From Bacteriovoracaceae bacterium (lineage in GTDB: Bacteria; Bdellovibrionota; Bacteriovoracia; Bacteriovoracales; Bacteriovoracaceae), in contig JAIPEG010000030.1 of NCBI GenBank assembly GCA_021737405.1, forward strand, positions 1 to 32,373: a stretch of 32,373 bases of DNA, given 5' to 3'. Below are positions 15,426 through 24,694 of this stretch, one piece after another. Position numbers and translations under genes: made by a program. The notes under the pieces were generated by a model. That model searched no databases. It saw only the letters and a program-made list of their open reading frames with translations, and was not told where the DNA came from. Every line of letters begins with the position of its first letter. Position 1 is the stretch's first letter.

Positions 15426-15851
15426 ATGAGTTGGTTTCCAATATTATTCCTAATTTTTACGTCTTCGTGCATTAATCCCGTAAAGGGACCTCTGCAGTTT
15501 AGGTTAAAGTCTGATGGAGAAGGATTTTCTCTTCCTGATTCAGAGGCGTCCGACTACAGTAAGTTTGAGGCAACTTACGCTAATGTTAAAAAGCTTATTT
15601 TTCAGGATAAATGTATTCGCTGTCATGGAAATGAAAGACAAAAACTTGGCGTAAATTTAGAAGAATATAATAAGGTTTTTGACTTTAGTGACTTTTTTCA
15701 ACCCATTGTTGTCAAAGGTGATCCAGAGGCGAGCGGAGCTTATCTAGAAGTGGCCAAAGGTCGTATGCCTCCAAAAAATCCCTTAAGTGAGGCCGAGGTT
15801 TTATTTATCGAGCGCTGGATTAAAGAAGGGGCTATTGAGGGCAATCTTTAG
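15426..15851 (+). CDS. Cytochrome-c-type lipoprotein (single CxxCH haem site)
   Basis: A 141-residue protein. The N-terminus FLIFTSSCINP is a lipoprotein signal with the acceptor Cys at residue 15. The mature part contains one haem-binding motif CIRCH (in KLIFQDKCIRCHGNERQKLG) and a likely Met ligand in GRMPPKNPLSEAE. The last helix, EVLFIERWIKEGA, is typical of the small c-type domains often annotated as 'planctomycete-type cytochrome C'. It presumably carries electrons at the outer or inner membrane surface. No ribosome site of good quality precedes the ATG. It is a single gene, divergent from the nuclease gene. Confidence 0.85.
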   Translation: MSWFPILFLIFTSSCINPVKGPLQFRLKSDGEGFSLPDSEASDYSKFEATYANVKKLIFQDKCIRCHGNERQKLGVNLEEYNKVFDFSDFFQPIVVKGDPEASGAYLEVAKGRMPPKNPLSEAEVLFIERWIKEGAIEGNL

Positions 15852-15941
15852 GTGGTTTTTGGATGGTTCGATAAAGCATTAAATACTTTCTCTCTTAATC
15901 CAAATCTCTTAGATTAATGACAACCTTTTTCGCTATTTAAT

Positions 15942-18026
15942 CTAACTTTCTTGTGCCTTCAGAGCAAAAGCATAGCTAAAGGCTTTTTCTTTCAAGGCTT
16001 TATAACGGGCAGAAGATCCAGCATGTCCGGCGGTCATTTTTAATTTAAGAAGAAGCATATTCTGATCTGTCTTGAGCTCGCGAAGTTTGGCCACCATCTT
16101 AGTGGGCTCCCAATAAGTCACTTGCTCATCGGTAATCCCCGTGTTGAAAAGCATGTGAGGGTAGTCCTTGGCCTGTACTTGGTCGTAGGGAGAGTAGGAG
16201 AGCATATACTCGTAAGCTTCCTTGTCTTTGATTGGGTTACCCCACTCATTCCACTCTGGAGGCGTTAGAGGAAGTGTGTCATCTAAAATTGTGGTGACAA
16301 CATCCACAAAAGGCACATCGAGGATCACGCTATTATAAAGTTCCGAGGTCATGTTGGAAATTGCACCCATTAAGAGGCCTCCCGCACTTCCTCCATTCGC
16401 GGTAATTTTTCCTTTTGCCGTAAAGCCAGAGTCTATTAGCCACTGGGAGCAAGAGATAAAATCTTTAAAAGTGTTGATTTTATTAAGCATTTTTCCATCT
16501 AGATACCATTGATACCCTTTATCAGCGCCCCCTCTAATATGGGCGATAGAAAAGCTAAAGCCCTTATCAACTAAAGCAAAGATGGTAGATGAGAAATAGG
16601 CAGGCATCGACATTCCATAAGAGCCATAGGCATACTGAAAATGAGGAGCTTTGCCATCTCTTTTAAATCCTTTTTTAGTCACAATGGTTAAAGGAATTTC
16701 TTCTCCATCATGAGCGGGCACAAAAACGCGCTCTACTTCATAGTGGTCAGTATCGAAGTTGGGGCAGTGACCTTGCTTAATGACGATTGTTCTTCCTGAA
16801 GCGAGGTCAAGCTCCTTGACTTCTTCAGGAGCAATCGGAGATTGATAAGTGAACTGGACAGTTGGGCTTTCAAACTCTAATGCACCCAAGTAACCAATAC
16901 TATAGGCAGCGTCTTTCATTGAGATTTCTCTCGTTTCACCTTTCAAAAGGTCATAAACGTAAAGTTCAGGAAGGGCCAATTCATTATTGGTCATTTTATA
17001 AACTAAATACCCTCTATATAGATCAAACCACTCCAAAAAGTGGGTTTCACTGTGTTCGATAAGTTCATTCCAATTTTCACGTTCAATGTGATTTTCACTA
17101 CAAGTAAAAAGTTGATTGTTAATTAAACCATTTTCATTACTAACGATATAGAAAGAGCCCTCACAAAAGTCGGGATTAATAATCGTGTGCTCTTTTAATT
17201 TCCAAAAAAGTTTTGGTGTCGCTTTTGGGTCTTTTCCATCCAAGTAGTAGACCTCGTTAGAATTGGTGTCTAGTAAATTCAAGAAAATATAGTCTTTGTT
17301 TGCACTTGAGTAGAGATCGAAGAAAAGATTTGAGAGCTCATCGGGTTTTTCAAAGACGAGCTCCTTAGAAGCGGGACCTGCATGAATGTTCATGCGAAAA
17401 AGTTTTTGACCCCGTCCATTTACGGGGTGGCGCTCAACATAGTAAATGTGCTCAAAATCGGCACACCAGCATACACTTCCAGTATTGTTTTCAATCGTCC
17501 AAGGAAGATACTTATTCTCTTCTAGATCTTTAACTCGAACGGAATAAACCATCGAGCCCGTGTTGTTCTCAGAAAGTAGGAGAAAACGATCTCCTTTTGA
17601 ACGGAGACTGGTGCCAATAGAGTAGTAACCTTTTCCCTCGGCCTCCTTATTTTCATCAAGATAAATTTCTTCTGGAGCGTCGAGACTGCCTTTTTTACGG
17701 CAACGAAAACGATAGTTTTGTCCCTTTTCAATTCGAGAGTAGTAGTAATACTCGCCGTGTTTCATAGGTGGTCTTTCATCATCTTCTTTAATTCGAGATA
17801 CAAGGATGTCATAAAGCTCTTTTTGAAGGGCTTCAGTTTCTCTCATTGTAATATCTGTATATGTATTTTCCTCTTTGATATAGGTTTCAACATCCGGATC
17901 TTTAAAATCAAGATTTCCCTGTATAAACTGTTGCCAATTTTCGTCCCGAAGCCAGTGGTAATGATCGACTCGCTCATGGCCGTGATGATGAGTTTTAAAG
18001 GGAACCTTCTTGGCCTTCGGTGTCAT
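15942..18026 (-). CDS. ptrB: Oligopeptidase B (S9A serine peptidase)
   Basis: A 694-residue cytoplasmic peptidase that cleaves short peptides after basic residues in characterised members. The N-terminal part (about 1-70) and a seven-bladed propeller (to about 410) precede the alpha/beta-hydrolase domain. Catalytic residues are Ser547 in NGGSAGGLLMG, Asp633 in TDEQVTYWEP and His668 in AGHAGSSARYK. The Ser-Asp and Ser-His distances (86 and 121) almost match E. coli PtrB. ATG has GAGG upstream (AAAGAAAGAGG). It is a single gene with no visible export signal and is complete. Confidence 0.96.
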   Translation of the reverse strand: MTPKAKKVPFKTHHHGHERVDHYHWLRDENWQQFIQGNLDFKDPDVETYIKEENTYTDITMRETEALQKELYDILVSRIKEDDERPPMKHGEYYYYSRIEKGQNYRFRCRKKGSLDAPEEIYLDENKEAEGKGYYSIGTSLRSKGDRFLLLSENNTGSMVYSVRVKDLEENKYLPWTIENNTGSVCWCADFEHIYYVERHPVNGRGQKLFRMNIHAGPASKELVFEKPDELSNLFFDLYSSANKDYIFLNLLDTNSNEVYYLDGKDPKATPKLFWKLKEHTIINPDFCEGSFYIVSNENGLINNQLFTCSENHIERENWNELIEHSETHFLEWFDLYRGYLVYKMTNNELALPELYVYDLLKGETREISMKDAAYSIGYLGALEFESPTVQFTYQSPIAPEEVKELDLASGRTIVIKQGHCPNFDTDHYEVERVFVPAHDGEEIPLTIVTKKGFKRDGKAPHFQYAYGSYGMSMPAYFSSTIFALVDKGFSFSIAHIRGGADKGYQWYLDGKMLNKINTFKDFISCSQWLIDSGFTAKGKITANGGSAGGLLMGAISNMTSELYNSVILDVPFVDVVTTILDDTLPLTPPEWNEWGNPIKDKEAYEYMLSYSPYDQVQAKDYPHMLFNTGITDEQVTYWEPTKMVAKLRELKTDQNMLLLKLKMTAGHAGSSARYKALKEKAFSYAFALKAQES

Positions 18027-18189
18027 ACAAACCTCTTTCTTTAGTACTTTTAATTGAAGTTTACTTCTTAATAGAAAAATATTGAAACAATTTTTTTTTA
18101 AATTTCTTGTGAATTGTTGATTCCTTTATTATCTCTTGGCCCCTATAGTTGATCGAGAGAGGGGTAAGAATTATTACAATGGAGGATAA

Positions 18190-18891
18190 ATGGATAAAGT
18201 AAAAACAATAGAGTGCTTTGTTTGCCATAAGGATTTCCCTCATGAGGATCTCACTCCTTATGGCCTGGTAACTCCAAATGTTGGAAAGTTAATTAAAAAT
18301 AAGTGTTTAGATTGGAATGAGGAGAAATTTATTTGTTTCAAAGATCTTAATCATTATCGTTCCGAGTATATCAAGGCTTCAATCTCTCAAGACCAAAATG
18401 AAATAAGTGAAATTGAACAATCCGTAATATTGAGTTTAAGAGAGCATGAAGCTATCTCTGAAAATATTAATGACTTATTCAAAGGTAAAATAACTTTCGG
18501 AGATAAGCTTTCTGACAAAATCGCAGAATTTGGGGGAAGTTGGAAGTTTATAATAATTTTTTTTTCGATGCTTGGTATATGGATAGTTATTAATTCTATA
18601 TCTTTACTTAACAAAAATTTTGATCCTTATCCGTTTATACTTTTAAACTTAATACTCTCTTGTCTTGCCTCAATTCAAGCACCCATTATTATGATGAGCC
18701 AAAATCGCCAAGCAGCTAAAGATAGACTTCAAGCTGAAATGGATTATAAAGTAAACTTAAAAGCTGAGCTTGAAATCAGACATCTCAAGACAAAACTCGA
18801 TCAGCTTTCTTCGCATCAATGGCAAAGACTACTTGAGATTCAACAACTACAGACTGAGCTGATCCAGGAAATTAATAATAAATCGAAGTGA
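18190..18891 (+). CDS. DUF1003 membrane protein
   Basis: A 233-residue protein. A CxxC pair at the start (ECFVCHKDF) and a further Cys before the core may form a small metal site. The DUF1003 core begins at FGDKLSDKIAEFGGSWKFI (about 102-120). It has two membrane spans, IIFFSMLGIWIVINSISL and PFILLNLILSCLASIQAP, followed by the conserved IMMSQNRQAAKDR. The C-terminal tail is a charged coiled coil (KAELEIRHLKTKLDQL). Function of the family is unknown. ATG has GGAGG six bases upstream. It is a single gene. Confidence 0.93.
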   Translation: MDKVKTIECFVCHKDFPHEDLTPYGLVTPNVGKLIKNKCLDWNEEKFICFKDLNHYRSEYIKASISQDQNEISEIEQSVILSLREHEAISENINDLFKGKITFGDKLSDKIAEFGGSWKFIIIFFSMLGIWIVINSISLLNKNFDPYPFILLNLILSCLASIQAPIIMMSQNRQAAKDRLQAEMDYKVNLKAELEIRHLKTKLDQLSSHQWQRLLEIQQLQTELIQEINNKSK

Positions 18892-18933
18892 TATTTTAGG
18901 TAAGTATTTTTTTAGATCAAGTTCGATCGATTT

Positions 18934-19302
18934 CTATCGAGGTCTACCTCTTTCATTACTTTGAGGGAGAGAGTTAGGTAAAGTTTCTTCATTTTCTCGT
19001 TCTTGATGTCGACTTTCGTCATTAATATTGATGTCCTCTTCTTCTTGTCTTTTTAGAACTCCTAATTGATGAATGCGATTGTTTATTTCTTCCCAGGTCG
19101 CATTTATCTCCAAGCCTAATTCGATAGCTCTACGCTTTCTTAAATTATCAAAGCGTTGTCGAGCTCTTTCTCTCATTTCGGGGTTACCTTCCACAAAACC
19201 GGCACCTATGGGATGTTGAATGGGCCCTAGGTCTGAATCTGCAAAGCACGATAGAGGCAATATAAAGCAAGTTAAAATAGAGAGTATTTTAAGTGTATTC
19301 AT
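18934..19302 (-). CDS. Small secreted Arg/Glu-rich protein, unknown function
   Basis: A 122-residue protein when begun at the ATG at 19302, which gives a good signal peptide (ILSILTCFILPLSCFA). The frame continues upstream to an ATG at 19386 with an AGG ribosome site, adding 28 residues that would bury the signal; the shorter form is preferred on that ground. The mature part is very hydrophilic, with charged helices (ERARQRFDNLRKRRAIELGL, EEINNRIHQL) and a Glu/Asn/Arg-rich tail. No family is recognised. It is convergent with the DUF1003 gene, 42 bases away. Confidence 0.55.
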   Translation of the reverse strand: MNTLKILSILTCFILPLSCFADSDLGPIQHPIGAGFVEGNPEMRERARQRFDNLRKRRAIELGLEINATWEEINNRIHQLGVLKRQEEEDININDESRHQERENEETLPNSLPQSNERGRPR

Positions 19303-19560
19303 GATGACATTTCGGTTTAAAAGCCCGGTTTCTTGATACTTGATTAAAGTTAAGAGGATTTGTCCTAGCTTAATGAATAATTTCATCGACTTACCTGCAA
19401 ACTCTCAAATTAAGATTGTAAAGAGCTATATAAAGCCGCCTTGCAAACATTTTGGAGAAAAATAGTGATCGATGCAGGTATTGAAAGTAAAAAGTATACC
19501 TTGGACTAACTTAAACTTACTTATCGCGATTTTCCTTTAATCAAATGGTAAATTTTAACC

Positions 19561-20892
19561 ATGAATTTGAGAAGTTTAACTCCCATTTATATACTACTGG
19601 TTTTCCTCAATTTTATAGGGAACTCTTTTGGGCATTCATCTGTCGAGGTGGGGTTCTTCGTATATGATGAAGATCAATCATATATAAAGACTTTTACGGA
19701 ACAAAACCTCGCCATCGATCATCCTAATTCAGCCGGTTATGAACTCTATGGTCCAAAGGGGTTGGAGCAGTATTTAAAAGACTTAAAACTTGAGTACGTC
19801 CCACTTGATGAGGGGTTGGATAAGAATTTTGGAGAATATCCCTATCCAGAGGAAATCTATTCACGTTTGAAAATCCTAGTTGATCAAAATCCTGATATTC
19901 TTCAAAGTTTTAGTATTGGTAAATCTTCAAAAAATAGAGAGCTCTTTGTCGTAAAAATTTCGGATAATGTTGCTATAGATGAATTTGAGCCTGAGTTTAA
20001 ATATATCGGTAATATGCATGGGAATGAAATTGTCGGTAGGGATATGCTTGTTCTTTTTATTGAAGATCTCGTGAATCGTTATAGAGCAGGGGAAAAAGAT
20101 GTTGTAAATATCATAAACAGTACGGAAATATTTATCATGCCAACGATGAACCCTGATGGCTCGGCAACAAAGAGCCGGGGAAATGATCACTGGCAAGATC
20201 TCAATAGAAATTTCCCTGATTTCACAACGTCAGACAATGTGAATACGGTGAAAGGAAGGGAGCCCGAAACTCAAGCGGTAATGAATTGGCAAAAGAGTCG
20301 GCACTTCTCCTTATCGGCAAATTTTCACGGAGGCTCCAAAGTTGTTAATTACCCATGGGACACAACAGGAGATCCAGCCCCCCTGACAGACTTGATACGT
20401 GACCTTAGCCTTCTCTATGCTTCTACTGTACCAGGATTCTATGATAACCCTCGCTTCGCTCAAGGAGTAACCAATGGCTTTCGCTGGTATCACGTGGATG
20501 GGGGAATGCAAGACTGGAGCTACAATTGGCATAATGATCTTCAAGTAACGATTGAACTTTCAAATAATAAATGGCCTAGCTACTCTGAGATTCCCAATTA
20601 TTATCAAGACAATAAGAAAGCGCTTCTCTCTTTTCTTATGAAAATCCATCAAGGAGCAGGTTTTTATTTTAAAGATCCTTTGATGAAAGGAAAGGTTAAA
20701 ATTCTTAATGCCATAAATAAAGATATGGGGGCTTTTGTATTTGAAAAAGGCGAGTTTTATAAAGTATTGCCATCGGGTAAATATACTTTCAATATTGAAG
20801 ATCAAGAGGGAAGGAATTATAAACTATTTGCTTTGGTTACTGATCAAATAACTTACCCACTCATTCCAAATCTTCAACTCATAAAAAAATAA
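19561..20892 (+). CDS. Secreted M14 zinc carboxypeptidase (N/E-type)
   Basis: A 443-residue exported metallocarboxypeptidase. A signal peptide spans about 1-24. The catalytic domain starts near FGEYPYPEEIYSRL. It has the zinc ligands His153 and Glu156 (MHGNE) and His256 (NFHGG), the substrate-carboxylate site DLNRNFPD (about 213-220), and the catalytic Glu332 in VTIELSNNKWP. A C-terminal transthyretin-like beta domain (about 365-443) places it with the carboxypeptidase E/N/D type. It removes C-terminal residues, often basic ones in this subfamily. It is a single gene, probably helping the digestion of external peptides together with other secreted proteases nearby (inference). Confidence 0.93.
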   Translation: MNLRSLTPIYILLVFLNFIGNSFGHSSVEVGFFVYDEDQSYIKTFTEQNLAIDHPNSAGYELYGPKGLEQYLKDLKLEYVPLDEGLDKNFGEYPYPEEIYSRLKILVDQNPDILQSFSIGKSSKNRELFVVKISDNVAIDEFEPEFKYIGNMHGNEIVGRDMLVLFIEDLVNRYRAGEKDVVNIINSTEIFIMPTMNPDGSATKSRGNDHWQDLNRNFPDFTTSDNVNTVKGREPETQAVMNWQKSRHFSLSANFHGGSKVVNYPWDTTGDPAPLTDLIRDLSLLYASTVPGFYDNPRFAQGVTNGFRWYHVDGGMQDWSYNWHNDLQVTIELSNNKWPSYSEIPNYYQDNKKALLSFLMKIHQGAGFYFKDPLMKGKVKILNAINKDMGAFVFEKGEFYKVLPSGKYTFNIEDQEGRNYKLFALVTDQITYPLIPNLQLIKK

Positions 20893-20942
20893 GTCAAAGT
20901 CATCGACTAAATGGTATTAAGCTTGGATCCGTATGAAAGCCT

Positions 20943-21458
20943 TTAGTAGAGAGTTTCCCCTTGATCTGTAAGAACGAGGAATAATCGGAGATCAAACTCT
21001 ATCTGGTGGTAGTCGCTAAGCATATATTCACAAAGTTTATAAAAGGCCTTGTTGTGATCCTTTTCTTTGAAGTGCGAGAGTTCATGAACGACAAGCATTT
21101 CTAACATCTCTTTTGGAGCAAGACGAAGGCCTGAAGAAATTCTTATCTCATGCTTACTCTTAAGTTTTCCACCATGGTTCCTACTAACAAAAGAATGGGT
21201 TCCTAGGGCATTTAAGACTAGGTCATTTTGCTTTTCATAAACTACCTTACTTAATGGAGGAGCCTTGCTCATGTACATTTTCTTTAATTCATTTGTAAAT
21301 TGGTAGAGTTGTTTATCGGTATTGATTTCATGAGGATTTGGGTATTTATTTAATAAATAGCTTTTCAACTTACCACTTTGAATTAACTGATCGATCTGAA
21401 GTAGGATATTTTCGGGATAGCCTTGAAAGTATTTAAGAAAGGACAAAGTTAACTCCAA
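20943..21458 (-). CDS. ygjP: YgjP-like metallopeptidase-domain protein
   Basis: A 171-residue soluble protein that aligns by eye along most of its length with E. coli YgjP: QGYPENILLQIDQLI, ALGTHSFVSRNHGGKLKSK and the zinc site VVHELSHFKEKDHNKAFY, followed by YHQIEFDLRLFL. The ligands are His125, His129 and His135, with Glu126 as the catalytic base. The family is described as a small zinc-dependent peptidase with a role that is not well defined. The start codon is TTG at 21458 and no strong ribosome site is seen; another TTG four codons later is possible. It is convergent with the carboxypeptidase gene. Confidence 0.92.
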   Translation of the reverse strand: MELTLSFLKYFQGYPENILLQIDQLIQSGKLKSYLLNKYPNPHEINTDKQLYQFTNELKKMYMSKAPPLSKVVYEKQNDLVLNALGTHSFVSRNHGGKLKSKHEIRISSGLRLAPKEMLEMLVVHELSHFKEKDHNKAFYKLCEYMLSDYHQIEFDLRLFLVLTDQGETLY

Positions 21459-21659
21459 GGACCAAAGTAGATATTCTTACTACCGTGAAAAGCAATAGAT
21501 TTAAAGTCTAGTATAATGTATTTTAAGAATTATTTGAATAAGTCGCCCTGAATATAGATGGATTCCATAAATGACAATTTTAAGTGACCTGGATAGGGTA
21601 AGGGGATAGAATATTCAGAAATACTTCAAGTTTTCTTTATTTCTGGAGTTGGTTTTAAA

Positions 21660-22241
21660 GTGAAGTTTCGTTTTCATTATATAAAAAAAATCATGAACAG
21701 TTTCTTTTACCGAAATCTAACTGATAGTCAGGGCAGTCTCGGTTTTATAGATGGAATTTCTAGCTCTTACGATGAGTTTTTAGATAAAATCTCATTTGAA
21801 AAAAATACAAATGTTATTGTTGAAATTGGTGCCTTTAATGGAGGTGGAACAGAAGTACTTATCAATACCTTTAAGGGGGCAAAGGTATATACCTTTGAAC
21901 TTAAAAACCCTCATGATGAGGAGTATGTTTGTCTTAATACCTTAGCGGAAAATCTGTCAGGACGAGCTGAACTTATAATTGAGAAATCTCCTCCTAGTAC
22001 TTTTACAGAAAATGTAGATTTATGTGTTTTTGATATTGGAAGTGAGTATGACAATATTATGAATAATTTTAATTTTTGGTATAAACATCTTAGTTTTAGC
22101 GGTGTTTTAGTTATGCTTGTACCTTGGGGGAATTCGAAAAAAAGAGAGACTCGAGAAATAATCTTAAGAGAACTTAGGGAGCGATCCATCCCATATCAAG
22201 AGATTGTAAACTGGGTTATTGTAAGAAGGTCTTTGAAGTAA
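21660..22241 (+). CDS. Class I SAM-dependent methyltransferase-like protein
   Basis: A 193-residue protein with a Rossmann methyltransferase core. Motif I is VIVEIGAFNGGGTEVLI (about 55-71), followed by a second strand ending in an acidic residue (VYTFELKNP). Motif IV reads VDLCVFDIGSEYDNI and the late strands include GVLVMLVPWG and NWVIVRR. It is short for the family and resembles the methyltransferases seen in surface-glycan gene clusters; the substrate is unknown. The start is GTG at 21660 with GGAG at about 11 bases; ATG at 21693 is an alternative. Its end is 22 bases from the convergent SGNH gene. Confidence 0.72.
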   Translation: MKFRFHYIKKIMNSFFYRNLTDSQGSLGFIDGISSSYDEFLDKISFEKNTNVIVEIGAFNGGGTEVLINTFKGAKVYTFELKNPHDEEYVCLNTLAENLSGRAELIIEKSPPSTFTENVDLCVFDIGSEYDNIMNNFNFWYKHLSFSGVLVMLVPWGNSKKRETREIILRELRERSIPYQEIVNWVIVRRSLK

Positions 22242-22263
22242 GTTAAGCTTATGGAAGTCACTA

Positions 22264-23376
22264 TTAGAATGATATTTCGCAAAGTTGCTCACGAAGAAAG
22301 ATCTTTAAAATAGCTGAAAATAAGCTTTGCTGTCCTGTAATGTTGAAGTGACCATAAACATCTGCAAATTGGCTTTCTTTTTTCCATTCCATCTCTTCTG
22401 TATTTAAGTCGATCCAATTTTTAAACTCTATAGAGTGGTGCTTGATAATCACCCTCTTTCCCTCAAGGTAATACTTCTTCTGCTTTTCTGCTTTATTCAT
22501 TGAGTGATCAGCAAATCCTAAATTTTTTGCCGCAAGAAACGGAATGGGTTGAAAAATTAAAATGGTTTTTTTTCCTTGTGACTCTAAAAGCTTTCTTTGT
22601 CGGAGTGAGTATTTAAACCAAACGTTTATTTTCTCTTGCATACTTTCTTTAGATGACTCGTTTAATCTATTTTCAAGATCCCTACTTTTATTAAGAGCAA
22701 TTGAATATATTAGATAAGATATTAACTTGGGCGTTTGAAAAGGTAACTCCTTCCAATAATCAAAGGAAGCTCTCGAGCTATACAATTGCGCGGTATGGGA
22801 AGTAACCTCTCTAATTCTTTCAGGGGTCGAGGGAAATAATAAAGGAGAATGAATGGGATACTCTATAGGGAAATTACGACCTGGTGTTTGAAGGATTTCA
22901 TTGAGTCCTTCGACATTAATCGCCACATCAAATTTATCTAAATGGTGAAGTGAAAGATGAAACTGTTGAGGTTGTTTTCCTCCTCTTTGGGAGAGATTTT
23001 TGATGACAATGCTTTTTTCCTTGCAAGGGCCAATTAAGCTTTGCGAGTTTCTGATATAAGAAAATAGGTCGTCAGCAACAGATCCACCCAGTAAAGCAAT
23101 TCTGATTATTTCATTTGTAAGGGGACCGGTATTTTTTAGTTCTACTTGGGGGATTTGTTTTTTAGCTTCTGAGTGAAATTGTGCTTCAAATTGTTCGTGC
23201 GAAAGGTATCCAAAATATGGATGAGCATATATTGAATCTTTATTTCTTTTTAATGATGTTATGGGAGTATTTATTCCATTATGTTCTTTATCGACGCTAG
23301 AGTTAAAATAGAAAAATGCCCCACTTAATCCTTCAATGATTAAAAATACTACAACTAATACTAGAATATTTTTCAA
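22264..23376 (-). CDS. Membrane-anchored SGNH-family protein (paralogue A)
   Basis: A 370-residue protein with an N-terminal membrane span (about 3-24) and an exported SGNH-type domain. Block I is IALLGGSVADD (nucleophile Ser99), block II GGKQPQQ (about 132-138), block III VAINVEGLNEI (Asn159) and block V DVYGHFN (Asp339, His343). The Asp-His spacing is DxxxH, one residue longer than usual. It is most similar to the gene at 23395, sharing HPYFGY, GKQPxQ and PxEYP blocks, so the two are diverged tandem duplicates. SGNH proteins of this layout hydrolyse or transfer acyl groups, often on envelope glycans. The gap to the upstream gene is 18 bases. Confidence 0.82.
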   Translation of the reverse strand: MKNILVLVVVFLIIEGLSGAFFYFNSSVDKEHNGINTPITSLKRNKDSIYAHPYFGYLSHEQFEAQFHSEAKKQIPQVELKNTGPLTNEIIRIALLGGSVADDLFSYIRNSQSLIGPCKEKSIVIKNLSQRGGKQPQQFHLSLHHLDKFDVAINVEGLNEILQTPGRNFPIEYPIHSPLLFPSTPERIREVTSHTAQLYSSRASFDYWKELPFQTPKLISYLIYSIALNKSRDLENRLNESSKESMQEKINVWFKYSLRQRKLLESQGKKTILIFQPIPFLAAKNLGFADHSMNKAEKQKKYYLEGKRVIIKHHSIEFKNWIDLNTEEMEWKKESQFADVYGHFNITGQQSLFSAILKIFLREQLCEISF

Positions 23377-23394
23377 TGTTTTTCCCTTAGGTGA

Positions 23395-24543
23395 TTACCA
23401 GTGCTTAGCAATAATCCTAATGATTTCTTCTTCAAGTAAAGAATCACCATATTTATTTATATGACAACAGCCATCTATATAGACGGTATTTTGTGTCTTT
23501 TTGAAAATATTCATTAAGCTAAAGACAGGTAGACCACTGGTTTTCATTTCAGAAGCTGCTTTTTGTAGAGATATCATCCTTTCTTCTTGTTGGTTCTTCT
23601 CGGTGGAGTCAATGGCAACTTTGATTTCTTGTGTTGTTAGAACTTTTGAGTTTGGTAAGTATTGATTTGGCTGAACAAAAGAGAAATACCGTACTCCATG
23701 GTGTTTTGATACAACTGTTGATAGCTCAGTGTACTTTTTCCAAATATCTAAGCGTCTATTTAAAAAGTTCTCTTCTTTAAGAATAGAAACAGGTAACTTT
23801 TCACAGCTCTTTAGATAGGATTTAGATAAACGGTTAAAAGAATTATACAGTAGATATCTAAGGGCCCTCCAGGAATAATAATAGGCGTGGCTGGCCTTTA
23901 ATATAGGAAATCTTAATGGTAGATTGTTAATATAAATATATATAGATCTAGATAATTCAGCAGCATATCGATAATTTTGATTACCTAATTCTTTAGAGAA
24001 AAATCTTAACCAGAAAGCAGGATATTCCAAAGGAATTACTCTTTCTCCAGGAAAAGGACTGACATCATTATAGCCATCTAAATTGATGACTAAATCTACT
24101 GACTCTAAAAGATATGTAAGGATATTGTGCTGCATAGGTTGCTTCCCTGCAGCTAGGGCCAAATTTAAAAAAATTATCTCATAATTTTGAAGGCTTGGGA
24201 TCTTTGATTTTAAGTGGCCTGGAAAGCTGTCCTGAACGGTGCTACCAAACATATAGGAGAGGGATCCACCTGTTAATAATATAACAAATTGTTTTGACGT
24301 TTTTTCAATTTTAAGGCGTTCAAGTTTTAGATCATTGCCTTTTTCAATATATCCAAAAAAGGGATGAGAGTTAAATTTTTGTACCCAGGTTAAAAGTGTT
24401 AGGTTGGGGTCATTTTGATAGAGTTCACCAGTTGTGATTTCTTTTGGTAAGCTCTGAAATCGGCTTGCGATAAAACCCGTAAATTCTAATGCACCAATCG
24501 TAACAATAAGAAAGATCGCCAGGTATGATATTCTTTTTTTCAT
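23395..24543 (-). CDS. Membrane-anchored SGNH-family protein (paralogue B)
   Basis: A 382-residue protein with an N-terminal span (about 5-26). Block I is ILLTGGSLSYMFG (Ser94), block II AAGKQPMQ, block III VINLDGYNDV (Asn159) and block V IDGCCHINKYG (Asp357, His361, DxxxH spacing). It shares its layout with the gene at 22264 (HPFFGY, PLEYP). The two adjacent cysteines in block V are unusual and could be disulfide-linked if exported. ATG has GAGG eight bases upstream. It lies in a minus-strand run with the 38-codon ORF and the SGNH gene at 24681. Confidence 0.82.
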   Translation of the reverse strand: MKKRISYLAIFLIVTIGALEFTGFIASRFQSLPKEITTGELYQNDPNLTLLTWVQKFNSHPFFGYIEKGNDLKLERLKIEKTSKQFVILLTGGSLSYMFGSTVQDSFPGHLKSKIPSLQNYEIIFLNLALAAGKQPMQHNILTYLLESVDLVINLDGYNDVSPFPGERVIPLEYPAFWLRFFSKELGNQNYRYAAELSRSIYIYINNLPLRFPILKASHAYYYSWRALRYLLYNSFNRLSKSYLKSCEKLPVSILKEENFLNRRLDIWKKYTELSTVVSKHHGVRYFSFVQPNQYLPNSKVLTTQEIKVAIDSTEKNQQEERMISLQKAASEMKTSGLPVFSLMNIFKKTQNTVYIDGCCHINKYGDSLLEEEIIRIIAKHW

Positions 24544-24577
24544 AACATTACCTCAATCAAACTACAGGTAGATTGGT

Positions 24578-24694
24578 TTAACCTCTTTGATATAAAAATG
24601 GCCGATGATTATAATAGTTATCAAATAGGAAGAGGCAGATTAATAGAATAGCTATGAATACTATTGATAATAAAACTTTTTTATTCAGAAGCAT
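24578..24694 (-). CDS. 38-residue single-span membrane protein
   Basis: A minus-strand ORF that overlaps the 3' end of the SGNH gene at 24681 by 14 bases. ATG at 24694 has AAGGA six bases upstream (AAAGGATATCGCATG). The product starts MLLNKKVLL, has one hydrophobic span (LLSIVFIAILLICLFLF) and ends with the short polar tail NHRPFLYQRG. The ribosome site, the overlap with the previous stop and the coherent span all support a real gene. The PFLY tail recalls the PFIY tail of small DUF5989 proteins found near SGNH and acyltransferase genes; that match is by eye only. It sits between two SGNH genes, so it may be a membrane adaptor for them (inference). Confidence 0.65.
   Translation of the reverse strand: MLLNKKVLLSIVFIAILLICLFLFDNYYNHRPFLYQRG

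Noticed and set aside
17718..18044. 108-codon plus-strand ORF antisense to oligopeptidase B
   Set aside because: The oligopeptidase B frame is complete and conserved here; this is a shadow frame.
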